Source: Clostridia bacterium
GTDB lineage: Bacteria > Bacillota > Clostridia > TANB77 > CAG-508
DNA length: 40,753 bases
Reading direction: 5' to 3'
Assembly (NCBI GenBank): GCA_017410505.1
Contig: JAFQQR010000038.1
Span: forward strand, 1 to 40,753
Shown: positions 33,347 to 40,753 of the stretch, piece after piece
Layout of the letters: each line of letters opens with the position of its first letter
How positions within the stretch are numbered: the first letter of the stretch is position 1
Program-made: the position numbers and the translations under genes
The notes under the pieces: generated by a model
What the model saw: only the letters and a program-made list of their open reading frames with translations
The model's database searches: none
Told to the model about the DNA's origin: nothing

Positions 33347-34894
33347 ATGATAGAGGCACAAAGAGAAAATTTAAGTATAAATAAATTAATAGCAGAGAAA
33401 AAAGAGATTATATTTGCAGAAGGTGATATGATAGTACCTGATTCAAAACCTGATATTTTAAATACAATTTGTACAAGTGGGGTTGTATCAATATATAAAA
33501 AAGAAGCTCAAGATGAAAAAGTAAGAATGGATGGAGCTATAAATACATATATAATGTATATGCCAGAAGGAACTGATGACGCAGTAAGAGGGTTAAACAC
33601 CAGTATAGATTTTTCAGAAAATATAAATGTTCAAAATTGCAGAGAAGGTATGAATGTAATTTCAGATGTAAAAGTTAAATCTATAGAAGGAAAAGTTTTA
33701 AATGGTAGAAAAGTTGGAATTAAAGCAACACTGGAAGTTCATTTAAAAGTTTATTTAAATGAAGATGTTGAAGTGATAAATGAGATTCGAAATGAAAGTA
33801 ATATTCAGATTTTAAAAGAAGATTTAAAAGTAAATTCATTAATCGGTCAAGGAGGAACAAAAATTTATGCAAAAGATAATATACAAATAGATAATATGGA
33901 TAATTTAGCTGAAATATTGAAAACAAAAGTAAGTTTAGTAGATAGAGATATAAAAATAAGTTACAACAAAGTATTGACAAAATCAGAAGCAGAAATAAGA
34001 ATAATGTATTTAACAGAGGATAATAGAATAAACACTATTAATTATAAAATACCAGTTGTAGGTTTTATAGATATACAAAATGTAACTGAAGAAAATTTAT
34101 GTGATGTAAATCATGAAATTAGGAATATAATTATAAAACCAAATTCACAAGATGAACATTCGATTTATGTTGAAATTGAAATAGAAGTGATGTGCTATGT
34201 ATATGAAGAAAAGCAAATTAATTTAATTCAAGATATGTATAGCCCTATTGAAAATTTAAAACTTGAAAAGAAACAGATACTAACAATGACAGATAAGCAA
34301 AATGTAACAGATACTAAACAGATAAGAGAGAAAGTTAATTTAAAAGATATAGATGGTTTGAATTTAATAGATGTAGATATTAGTCCCATGATAATAAATG
34401 AAAATAAAATAAATTCAAAAATTTTATATGAAGCAGAGTTAAACTTGAAATTTGTTTTTACAAATTCAAGAATGCAAATTAATATAAAAGAAGCGAAAAT
34501 TCCATTTGAATATACAGTAGATAATTTGCAAAATGGTGAAACCTTAAATACAGATAGTTGTATGGAAATAAAATCAACAGATTTTATTATTCAAGATGGT
34601 GGTGATATTAATTGTAATATAGATGTTCAAACAGATACTAATATGTATAGAACTGCAAATATTAATATGATAGATAGTATTGATGAAAATGGGGAAAGAG
34701 AAGAACAAGATTACAGTATAGTAATTTATATTGTAAAAAAAGGAGATACTTTATGGAATATTGCTAAAGAATTTGGAAGTACAGTAGATGGAATTGCTAG
34801 AGTAAATGGTATTGAAAATAGAAATCAAATATTCCCTGGACAAAAGTTGTATATACCAAAATTTGAAAGAATTTCTGAGATGAGTTATGAGTAA
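33347..34894 (+). CDS. sipL: SPOCS (DUF3794)/LysM spore-coat morphogenesis protein, SipL-like
   Basis: In Clostridioides difficile SipL binds SpoIVA and is needed for coat localisation around the forespore. This protein has 515 residues, close to that family. The N-terminal and middle parts contain repeated SPOCS-type strands (for example K-P-D-I-L-N near residue 38, V-K-V-K-S-I-E-G-K-V-L). The last 50 residues (about 460-507) are one LysM domain with K-K-G-D-T-L-W-N-I-A-K and G-Q-K-L-Y-I-P. It has no signal peptide, as expected for a mother-cell cytoplasmic protein. AAGGAGG precedes the ATG. It overlaps yunB by 8 bases. Other DUF3794 proteins exist in Clostridia, but the terminal LysM favours SipL. 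Confidence 0.85.
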   Translation: MIEAQRENLSINKLIAEKKEIIFAEGDMIVPDSKPDILNTICTSGVVSIYKKEAQDEKVRMDGAINTYIMYMPEGTDDAVRGLNTSIDFSENINVQNCREGMNVISDVKVKSIEGKVLNGRKVGIKATLEVHLKVYLNEDVEVINEIRNESNIQILKEDLKVNSLIGQGGTKIYAKDNIQIDNMDNLAEILKTKVSLVDRDIKISYNKVLTKSEAEIRIMYLTEDNRINTINYKIPVVGFIDIQNVTEENLCDVNHEIRNIIIKPNSQDEHSIYVEIEIEVMCYVYEEKQINLIQDMYSPIENLKLEKKQILTMTDKQNVTDTKQIREKVNLKDIDGLNLIDVDISPMIINENKINSKILYEAELNLKFVFTNSRMQINIKEAKIPFEYTVDNLQNGETLNTDSCMEIKSTDFIIQDGGDINCNIDVQTDTNMYRTANINMIDSIDENGEREEQDYSIVIYIVKKGDTLWNIAKEFGSTVDGIARVNGIENRNQIFPGQKLYIPKFERISEMSYE

Positions 34895-35603
34895 AATTTA
34901 TTCAAGACCAAGAATTAGAATTCCAAAAATATTTGTATCAAAACCTGGAAATAATAATTTTAGAAACAAGCAAAAAGTTGCAAAAATTTTTATAATAATG
35001 GTAATTGCATTTAGTACAGTTAAAATTGTATTAGATGCAGTTTTGCCAATATTTGATACACTTTGTAAAGATAGAGCTAAATCAATAGCTACAATTATAT
35101 CAAATGAGCAAGCAACTATTGTAATGAAAGAGCATTCATATGATGAATTATTTTCTATTGAAAAAGATAATGATGGTAATATTATAATGATAAAATCAAA
35201 TGTAGGACCTATAAATGAAATAATTTCAGATGTTGCAGTAAAGATACAAAATGAAATTAATCAAAAAGGAAAAGATAATGTAAAAATAGCTTTAGGAAGT
35301 TTTACAGGATTTAAACTGTTGTCTGGTAAAGGACCGTCAGTTCCTTTAAGAATATCATCAATTGGGAATGTAGAAACAGATTTAAGAAGTGAATTTACAG
35401 CACAAGGCATAAACCAGACATTGCATAGAATTTATTTACAAGTGGAATGTGAAGTTAGCATATTAACACCATTTGAAGATATAACAGAAATAATAACAAA
35501 TCAAGTTTTAATTGCAGAAAATGTAATTGTTGGAAAGATTCCAAATACTTACTATAATTTGAATGGGATAGATAGTGGTACTACTCTTGAAGTTATGGAA
35601 TAG
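34887..35603 (+). CDS. yunB: Sporulation protein YunB
   Basis: YunB is a mother-cell membrane protein of the sporulation programme; its exact function is unknown. The 238-residue protein has a basic N-terminus, one membrane helix (about 31-55) and a conserved outer domain with S-G-K-G-P-S-V-P-L-R-I, N-Q-T-L-H-R-I-Y-L and a late V-P/I-P-x-T-Y-Y-N-L. The overlap with sipL suggests translational coupling. A REP-like hairpin follows the stop. Confidence 0.9.
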   Translation: MSKIYSRPRIRIPKIFVSKPGNNNFRNKQKVAKIFIIMVIAFSTVKIVLDAVLPIFDTLCKDRAKSIATIISNEQATIVMKEHSYDELFSIEKDNDGNIIMIKSNVGPINEIISDVAVKIQNEINQKGKDNVKIALGSFTGFKLLSGKGPSVPLRISSIGNVETDLRSEFTAQGINQTLHRIYLQVECEVSILTPFEDITEIITNQVLIAENVIVGKIPNTYYNLNGIDSGTTLEVME

Positions 35604-35605
35604 AC

Positions 35606-35643
35606 TAATGAACCAACGGGGACGTTCTTTTTGGTTCATATTA
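35606..35643. repeat. REP-like GGGGACG hairpin, copy 4
   Basis: ATGAACCAA (35608-35616) pairs with TTGGTTCAT (35631-35639), with CGGGGACGTTC in the loop. It may double as the yunB terminator. Confidence 0.65.
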
Positions 35644-35748
35644 AATTAAGATATTTGATTTGGTGATTTTAAAAAATTTTTCTATTTTAAAATCTTTTAA
35701 AAATGCAAATGATATTAATATATTATTTGTTAAAGGAGGTTATTTATT

Positions 35749-36126
35749 ATGGAAAATTTTGAAAATCATGATATTGAAAGAAAGGATAGACAATTAGATA
35801 ATTTGATTAATATAGTTGAAAATCATACTAGAACTGAAAGACATTTAGAACAATATTCTCATATTGGCAATCCTGAAAATAAAGAAAATGCTAGAAAGAT
35901 TCAAGATATTAGAGAAGAACAGATAAATGAGTTGAAAGATAAAATAAAAGGTGCTAATGATAAACAGACAAGGGAAGAACAGTTGGAAAATGTTATTAAA
36001 AAATATATTAATGCTGAGGGATATATTCGTAATAATGAGGATAATATGAGTGAAGAACAGTTGAATAATATGGAAAAGAAGCAGGATAATAGGGAAATAC
36101 AGATTCAAAATTTAGAGGATGAATAA
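35749..36126 (+). CDS. Charged coiled-coil protein of unknown function
   Basis: The 125-residue product is rich in Glu, Lys, Asn and Gln, lacks cysteine and hydrophobic stretches, and should be almost wholly helical. Segments R-E-E-Q-I-N-E-L, R-E-E-Q-L-E-N-V and S-E-E-Q-L-N-N-M recur, suggesting three diverged helical repeats of E-E-Q-x-x-N. AAAGGAGG precedes the ATG. It lies among sporulation genes, which is the only clue to its role. Confidence 0.65.
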   Translation: MENFENHDIERKDRQLDNLINIVENHTRTERHLEQYSHIGNPENKENARKIQDIREEQINELKDKIKGANDKQTREEQLENVIKKYINAEGYIRNNEDNMSEEQLNNMEKKQDNREIQIQNLEDE

Positions 36127-36174
36127 TATTGTATATATATTTATTTTATGATATAAATATATTGGTGATAAATT

Positions 36175-36612
36175 ATGAAATTTATAATACAAAGAGTAAA
36201 AAATGCAGAAGTAGAGGTAGAAAATAAAGTAGTTGGAAAAATAGATAATGGTTTTTTAGTTTTAATTGGTATAACACATACAGATACTAAAGAAATAGCA
36301 GATTATTTAATTAAAAAATTAGTTAACCTAAGAGTCTTTGAAGATGATAACGGAAAAATGAATTTATCATTAAATGATATTAAAGGTTCGTTTTTGTTAG
36401 TATCCCAATTTACTTTATATGCAGATTGTTCAGGAGGAAATAGACCATCTTTCACAATGGCTGCGAAACCTGATTTTGCAAATGAATTATATGAATATAT
36501 AATAAGTGAATGCAACAAAAAAATTGATAAAGTAGAAACTGGTATTTTTGGAGCTGATATGAAAGTTAGTTTAGTAAATGATGGACCAGTTACTATAATA
36601 TTAGAAAAATAA
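36175..36612 (+). CDS. dtd: D-aminoacyl-tRNA deacylase
   Basis: Dtd removes D-amino acids wrongly attached to tRNA. The 145-residue protein has the family length, the M-K-F-I-I-Q-R-V start, the catalytic S-Q-F-T-L-Y-A-D motif near residue 78 and the N-D-G-P-V-T-I motif near 137, and keeps N-R-P-S-F. The upstream site GGTGATAAATT is modest. A strong terminator follows. The usual neighbour relA is absent. Confidence 0.96.
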   Translation: MKFIIQRVKNAEVEVENKVVGKIDNGFLVLIGITHTDTKEIADYLIKKLVNLRVFEDDNGKMNLSLNDIKGSFLLVSQFTLYADCSGGNRPSFTMAAKPDFANELYEYIISECNKKIDKVETGIFGADMKVSLVNDGPVTIILEK

Positions 36613-36618
36613 ATTATA

Positions 36619-36652
36619 AAAAACTCGGAAGTTTTTACACTTTCGAGTTTTT
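36619..36652 (+). terminator. dtd terminator
   Basis: A 14-bp stem with one G-T pair (36619-36632 with 36639-36652) and a T run; it can also serve the converging gene ending at 36672. Confidence 0.85.
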
Positions 36653-36671
36653 ATATAAAAATTTTTAGTAA

Positions 36672-37142
36672 TTAAAAAGGCCTCATTGGAAAAGGTGGTC
36701 TTCCCGGAAATCTTCTACGTCTACGTAATAATTCTCTTAATAACAAAATTCTAATTAAATCTCGCAAGAAACGATTACGAGGTCTTCGTTGTCTTGTTTC
36801 GTTAGGAATTTGTCTATCATTACTTTCTCTAACTTCAGTTGTTACATTTACTTCAATATTAATTCTACCATCAGATTCCACTCTATCATAGATATCATCT
36901 GTCATTCGAGTTACCATATCTTCACTAATAGTAGTATTAGGAAATTGAATTCTATCACAAGCAGAACAAACCATTGGATAAACAACTCTATAAACTTCTG
37001 GATACATACGTTCTAAATCATCTGAAGATGAATACATATCTTGATTTGGCATATTGTAAAAAGCATTATTTCTATATTCATCATCTAAATTAGTATATCC
37101 TAAAATTCCTCTCATATAGTTGTCATAGCTTTCATTATACAT
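36672..37142 (-). CDS. Putative spore-associated protein with Arg-rich C-terminus
   Basis: The 156-residue protein has an N-terminal Tyr/Asn/Asp-rich part (N-E-S-Y-D-N-Y-M-R-G near residue 3), a central Y-P-E-V-Y-R-V-V-Y-P-M-V-C-S-A-C-D segment with two cysteines, and a strongly basic tail. The tail contains L-L-L-R-E-L-L-R-R-R-R-R-F followed by Pro/Arg. Similar layouts occur in small clostridial proteins of sporulation-related genomes, but I cannot name the family. AAAGGAGA precedes the ATG. A coat role is a guess from composition and from neighbours sipL, yunB and DUF2935. Confidence 0.6.
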   Translation of the reverse strand: MYNESYDNYMRGILGYTNLDDEYRNNAFYNMPNQDMYSSSDDLERMYPEVYRVVYPMVCSACDRIQFPNTTISEDMVTRMTDDIYDRVESDGRINIEVNVTTEVRESNDRQIPNETRQRRPRNRFLRDLIRILLLRELLRRRRRFPGRPPFPMRPF

Positions 37143-37273
37143 ATTTTCACTCTCCTTTATTTTATATAATATGAAAATTCTTTTAAGATGTTAATAAATT
37201 AAGTTATTTAGGACATTCTCAGATTATTAATTTTTTACATATGATACAAAAAATAAAAGAAAGGAATGTTTTT

Positions 37274-38167
37274 ATGGAAAAATACATTAAATCTTCACTC
37301 GAACTTCACTTGTTTTTTGGCAGAATTATGAAGGAGCATGCTATTTTTTTACAAGCAGGATTCATGCCTAAAAATACAGATTATAGTAAAGAGGCAGAAT
37401 GGTATCAAAGAGAATTCGAAAAATTATTATGTGATGCAGTAAAAGTTAGTAATTGTCTAGTTTGTCCAGAAGTATTAAATTCAGAAGAGCTTGTAACTGG
37501 GTATACATATCAGGCAGAAAGGAAAACTCAAGATTTAACAGGAATTTTAATTGATAGTAATATTACATTATTAGAAAAAAGATTAACAAGTAATTGTTAT
37601 ATGTACATAACAAGAGATATACAGCAAACGGTTTGTCATTTAAATAATGCAGCTCTTTCATTATTGGATGGTTTTATTAGATTCAAAGAAAGAATTTTGA
37701 GTAATGTACTAAGTTGTAATTTATTTACTGCTAATTATCCATTATTGATAGAACACATTATACGTGAAGCTAAATTATATCGTTATTATGTGGCGATGTT
37801 GCAAAATGGTCAAGATATAACATGTGAAGATAAAAAAGAAGTGGAATTGTTCTGGAATCAAATTATGATGGAACATGCTTTATTTATTCGTGGATTGTTA
37901 GACCCTACGGAAGAAGATTTAATTGCTACTTCAAATGAATTTGCGGAAGAATATAAAAAACTATTAGAAGAGGCAAGACAAATGACAGATGAGACAATAA
38001 AATCTGTTACAGATAAAACAATTTTGGAAACAACGAAATATAGGGATTTTAAAGAGGCTGGAACAAAAGGAATTAATGAGTGTGATATTAGGTCAATCAT
38101 TTTACCACTTTTAGCCGACCACGTATTAAGAGAGGCAAATCATTATTTAAGAATATTAAAGGAATAA
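37274..38167 (+). CDS. DUF2935 family protein
   Basis: The 297-residue protein consists of two similar helical halves, each opening with an x-x-E-H-A-x-F-x-x-G motif: M-K-E-H-A-I-F-L-Q-A-G near residue 20 and M-M-E-H-A-L-F-I-R-G near 200. Later E-H-I-I-R-E-A and D-H-V-L-R-E-A segments match. The paired His/Glu residues suggest a metal-binding four-helix bundle, as described for DUF2935. Members are common in spore-forming Firmicutes; function is unknown. I use ATG 37274 with GAAAGGA upstream; an upstream in-frame ATG at 37241 lacks a site. Confidence 0.88.
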   Translation: MEKYIKSSLELHLFFGRIMKEHAIFLQAGFMPKNTDYSKEAEWYQREFEKLLCDAVKVSNCLVCPEVLNSEELVTGYTYQAERKTQDLTGILIDSNITLLEKRLTSNCYMYITRDIQQTVCHLNNAALSLLDGFIRFKERILSNVLSCNLFTANYPLLIEHIIREAKLYRYYVAMLQNGQDITCEDKKEVELFWNQIMMEHALFIRGLLDPTEEDLIATSNEFAEEYKKLLEEARQMTDETIKSVTDKTILETTKYRDFKEAGTKGINECDIRSIILPLLADHVLREANHYLRILKE

Positions 38168-38202
38168 AATTATTAAATTGTAATAACTTATAATTGAAAT
38201 TG

Positions 38203-38234
38203 AAGAACAAGATAATATATATTATCTTGTTCTT
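38203..38234. terminator. Palindrome between converging genes
   Basis: A perfect 14-bp palindrome (38203-38216 with 38221-38234) with a 4-base loop, between the DUF2935 stop and the glycosyltransferase stop. The T runs are weak, so termination is only probable. Confidence 0.55.
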
Positions 38235-38241
38235 ATCATAA

Positions 38242-39516
38242 TTACCATTCTTTTTTAGAATTTAATAATTCTGAAATATAACCAATTAAGCAATAAGGAG
38301 CTAAAATAAATGCATATAATAAAACATAAACTATGAAAGCTAAGAAACTTCTTTTTTCTAATTTACATTCAATATCTTTTAACATATTTTTTCTCCTGAT
38401 CTCGATTAATAAGCAAAGTAGCATTCCAAATAGAAGTACAAACAAAGACATCCAACCAATCAATAATTGACTTCCTAAAGCTAATAGTATTAATCCAAGT
38501 GGTACAAATATAAGAAGAGCAAGGTCTATAAAAAGGAAAAATACATTTAAAAGCATTAAAAATTTAGATTTAAAGTTAAGATCTTTAGATGTTAGTACTT
38601 TTACTTTTTTAAAAGCTTCGATCATTCCTCTAGCCCATCTCTTTCTTTGTTTACCTAACCCACTTAATTTTTCTGGAACTTCTGTAAAAGCAATTGCATT
38701 TTTTGAAAAATTAGTAGTATAACCTCTACTTAATAATTCCCAAGTTAAAACAATATCTTCTCCAACACAATTTTGCCATCCACCTATTTCTTTTAATTGT
38801 TTTGTTTTATAAGCACTAAAAGCACCTTGTGCAACTAAAGTTGAATTATAATTACCTTGAATTAGTTTTACTCCAAATATACCTAAGCTATAATCCCATT
38901 CTTGTAATTTAGTAACAAAACTTTTCTTAGCATTTTTGACAAATAAACATCCTGCTGTAGCTGCAGTCTTTTTATCTGAATTTACTAATGTGCTCATTAT
39001 ATTTCTTATTGCTAATGGATGAAGAATTGTATCACTATCTACTGTGATTGTATAATCTGTTTTTACATGTTCTAATCCTTTATTTAAAGCTGATGCTTTA
39101 CCCATATGATTTGATTCTATAAGTGTTATTGCAGAGTCAGCTTCCATAGATTTTAACAGTTCTAATGAACCATCTGTTGAGCCATCATCTATTATATTTA
39201 TATGAATGTCTCCACAGTACTTTTGTTTTTTTATTGATTTTATTGTTTCTTCTATATATTTTTTTGAATTATATACTGGTATTAAAACAGTAACATCTTT
39301 TTCTTTTTTTGTACATGCCTTTTCTTCTTTTTTATCATGCAATAAACTAATAAACATAAATATGAAATTAAATCCAGGAATTAAAGCTATAAATGTTACA
39401 AGATATATTGCTAGAAAATAGCCAAATGAACAAGCTATATCATTAATCCAATTAATGTTTATAAATATTGAGCAGATAAGACAAAGAGTAGCAAGTGCTG
39501 TTGATATAAAAAACAT
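38242..39516 (-). CDS. Processive family-2 glycosyltransferase, IcaA/PgaC-like
   Basis: Enzymes of this type polymerise N-acetylglucosamine across the membrane. The 424-residue protein has membrane helices at the N-terminus and three or more at the C-terminus. The GT2 core has L-I-P-V-Y-N, I-D-D-G-S-T-D-G-S, the D-x-D motif V-D-S-D-T, the acceptor motif G-E-D-I-V-L-T-W and the processivity motif Q-R-K-R-W-A-R-G. I use ATG 39516, which has GGGGTG upstream; longer in-frame starts cover the intergenic region and the 0A box. It is divergent from a polysaccharide deacetylase, the same pairing as icaA/icaB or pgaC/pgaB. Sugar specificity is inferred. Confidence 0.85.
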   Translation of the reverse strand: MFFISTALATLCLICSIFININWINDIACSFGYFLAIYLVTFIALIPGFNFIFMFISLLHDKKEEKACTKKEKDVTVLIPVYNSKKYIEETIKSIKKQKYCGDIHINIIDDGSTDGSLELLKSMEADSAITLIESNHMGKASALNKGLEHVKTDYTITVDSDTILHPLAIRNIMSTLVNSDKKTAATAGCLFVKNAKKSFVTKLQEWDYSLGIFGVKLIQGNYNSTLVAQGAFSAYKTKQLKEIGGWQNCVGEDIVLTWELLSRGYTTNFSKNAIAFTEVPEKLSGLGKQRKRWARGMIEAFKKVKVLTSKDLNFKSKFLMLLNVFFLFIDLALLIFVPLGLILLALGSQLLIGWMSLFVLLFGMLLCLLIEIRRKNMLKDIECKLEKRSFLAFIVYVLLYAFILAPYCLIGYISELLNSKKEW

Positions 39517-39578
39517 TTTTATCACCCCATATTGCATTGTATGAAAATTGTGAAAAAAAGGTGATGATTGTAAAAAAA

Positions 39579-39607
39579 TGTCGAAAACTATTTTGAATGA
39601 ATATGAT
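39579..39607 (+). promoter_or_regulatory. Spo0A-type box at the -35 position of the deacetylase promoter
   Basis: TGTCGAA (39579-39585) lies so that 17 bp separate its first six bases from TATGAT (39602-39607). In known Spo0A-activated sigma-A promoters the box overlaps the -35 region in this way. It lies in the 110-bp gap between two divergent genes. Confidence 0.5.
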
Positions 39608-39626
39608 ATAGAGAGGTGAATAAAAA

Positions 39627-40421
39627 ATGAATTTAAAAAAAATCTTAGTGATAGCAATTATTATTGTAGTAATAGCAAGTATGTTTTTTATATTTAATAA
39701 ATATAAAAATGATAAAAGAGTAAATGTTAAGGTTCCAGTATTGCTGTATCATAATTTTGTTAATACTGTTCCTGATAAAGATCCTGATAATTTTAATTAT
39801 ATAAATACGCCACAAAGTTTTGAAGAAAATATCAAAGTTATTCTTGAAAATGGATATACAATAATATCAATGAAAGAATTAAATGATTCGTATAATTTGA
39901 AAACTGATTTACCGTCAAAGCCTATTGTGGTAACTTTTGATGATGGATATTATAGTAATTATGAATATATATATCCAATTTTGAAAAAATATAATGTTAA
40001 AGCTTCTATTTTTGTAACTACTGATAAGGTGGGGAAAGAGATAGATGGTATAAAATATTTAGGATGGAATGAATGTTTAGAAATGCAAAATAGTGCTCTG
40101 GTAGAGATATTTAGTCATAGTAAAAGACATGTATTTTATGATAAACTTCCTGCTAGAGAAGTTCGTGATGATGTTATTGAGTCTTACAGAGTAATAGAGA
40201 AGGAATTGGGAAAAAAGGATTTTAAAGTATTTGCTTATCCTTATGGTGCATATACAGAAGAGGCAGTGAGAGCTTTAAAGAATAATGGTATTGACATGCA
40301 GGTGTATGATATTGGTATTAATAATTTTAAAAGTTTTAATAAGGATTATGTTAAAAGAATTAATATTCCTTGCGAGATGACAGGAAAAGAGATTGTAGAT
40401 GAAATAGAGAAAAATTATTAA
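39627..40421 (+). CDS. Membrane-anchored polysaccharide deacetylase, IcaB/PgaB-like
   Basis: The 264-residue protein has an N-terminal membrane anchor (about 5-23) and a NodB-type deacetylase domain: V-L-L-Y-H-N-F near residue 38, T-F-D-D-G-Y (metal aspartates, near 108) and the metal histidines in S-H-S-K-R-H. A P-Y-G-A-Y motif follows. Such enzymes remove acetyl groups from extracellular poly-N-acetylglucosamine or peptidoglycan. Its divergent neighbour makes poly-GlcNAc the most likely substrate. GAGAGGTG precedes the ATG. Confidence 0.88.
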   Translation: MNLKKILVIAIIIVVIASMFFIFNKYKNDKRVNVKVPVLLYHNFVNTVPDKDPDNFNYINTPQSFEENIKVILENGYTIISMKELNDSYNLKTDLPSKPIVVTFDDGYYSNYEYIYPILKKYNVKASIFVTTDKVGKEIDGIKYLGWNECLEMQNSALVEIFSHSKRHVFYDKLPAREVRDDVIESYRVIEKELGKKDFKVFAYPYGAYTEEAVRALKNNGIDMQVYDIGINNFKSFNKDYVKRINIPCEMTGKEIVDEIEKNY

Positions 40422-40443
40422 AAAAATTTTAAATATAAATAAA

Positions 40444-40475
40444 AAACCTCGGAAGCATATAAACTTCTGAGGTTT
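40444..40475. terminator. Terminator between the deacetylase gene and rpsI
   Basis: A 12-bp stem with one G-T pair (40444-40455 with 40464-40475). The A run at 40430-40446 gives a T run for the minus strand, so it mainly serves rpsI. Confidence 0.7.
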
Positions 40476-40494
40476 GATTTCGTATAAAAGCATA

Positions 40495-40753
40495 TTATCT
40501 TTTTGAGAATTGTGGAGCTTTTCTAGCTTTTTTAAGACCGTATTTTTTTCTTTCTTTCATTCTAGGATCTCTTGTTAAGAATCCATTTGTTTTTAAAGCT
40601 GGTCTAAATTCGCTATTTGCTTCATTTAATGCTCTAGCAATACCATGTCTGATTGCTCCAGCTTGACCTGTAAATCCTCCACCTTGAACTGAACAAATAA
40701 CATCATATTTATCAGTTGTATTTGTAACTGTAAGTGGTTGTCTTACTATAACT
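40495..40753 (-). CDS. rpsI: Ribosomal protein S9, 3' part
   Basis: The minus-strand frame entering at the window edge encodes about 85 residues with [32 protein letters not shown] and the end Q-F-S-K-R. This is the conserved C-terminal part of S9, whose last Lys-Arg contacts P-site tRNA. The 5' part, and presumably rplM, lie beyond the window. Confidence 0.96.
   Translation of the reverse strand, partial: VIVRQPLTVTNTTDKYDVICSVQGGGFTGQAGAIRHGIARALNEANSEFRPALKTNGFLTRDPRMKERKKYGLKKARKAPQFSKR

Noticed and set aside
37241..37273. Upstream ATG for the DUF2935 protein
   Set aside because: It adds 11 residues without conservation or a ribosome site; GAAAGGA serves ATG 37274.
39517..39657. N-terminal extension of the glycosyltransferase from 39657
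   Set aside because: It would cross the intergenic region and the start of the divergent gene; ATG 39516 has a good ribosome site.

Overview
The window is AT-rich chromosomal DNA from an anaerobic, spore-forming member of the Clostridia; I cannot name the species. The evidence is spo0A, a SipL-type SPOCS/LysM protein and yunB (sporulation), a four-subunit pyruvate:ferredoxin oxidoreductase with a free ferredoxin (anaerobic metabolism), a MurE with the DNPR motif of meso-diaminopimelate enzymes, and sigma-A-like promoters with 17-bp spacers. Ribosome binding sites are of the AGGAGG type and most intergenic gaps hold a hairpin terminator. No transposase, phage gene, CRISPR array, tRNA or rRNA was found.

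Layout. 1-3404: the 3' part of a large repeat-containing surface protein, a membrane-anchored protein and a 54-residue minus-strand peptide gene with a consensus promoter. 3405-9579: a reduced cell-wall cluster, murE-mraY-ftsW-murG, followed by an overlapping sensor kinase. ftsW and murG each carry an extra C that creates an in-frame CGG codon and breaks the frame. 9647-10942: two inverted copies of a 202-bp nested palindrome bracket an HD-domain hydrolase gene. 11072-13832: lepB, holB, ricT and a small ferredoxin gene. 13861-17053: the por operon on the minus strand. 17248-21946: a transglutaminase-like protein and smc. 22011-26326: a 71-residue ORF, a third long palindrome (44-bp perfect arms), a calcium-type P-ATPase and an LPETG-anchored surface protein. 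26462-27597: rpsF-ssb-rpsR. 27770-31943: a Met-gamma-lyase-family PLP enzyme, a BaiN-like flavoprotein, a YigZ/IMPACT protein and spo0A. 32002-38167: small and membrane proteins, sipL-yunB, dtd, an Arg-rich putative coat-like protein and a DUF2935 protein. 38242-40421: a divergent glycosyltransferase/polysaccharide deacetylase pair of the IcaA/IcaB (PgaC/PgaB) kind. The right edge holds the 3' part of rpsI.

How the genes work together. MurE, MraY, FtsW and MurG carry out consecutive steps of peptidoglycan precursor synthesis and polymerisation. The por genes and ferredoxin link pyruvate oxidation to electron transfer. Spo0A is encoded here and TGTCGAA boxes occur in three intergenic regions of the window (the 71-residue ORF, the LPETG protein and the exopolysaccharide pair), which suggests that surface functions are tied to sporulation control.

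The most unusual signals are the two identical-type +1 frameshifts at T-CGG in adjacent essential genes, the family of roughly 200-bp nested palindromes with compensatory base changes between copies, and six helix-phased 11-bp repeats abutting a perfect promoter of a tiny gene.
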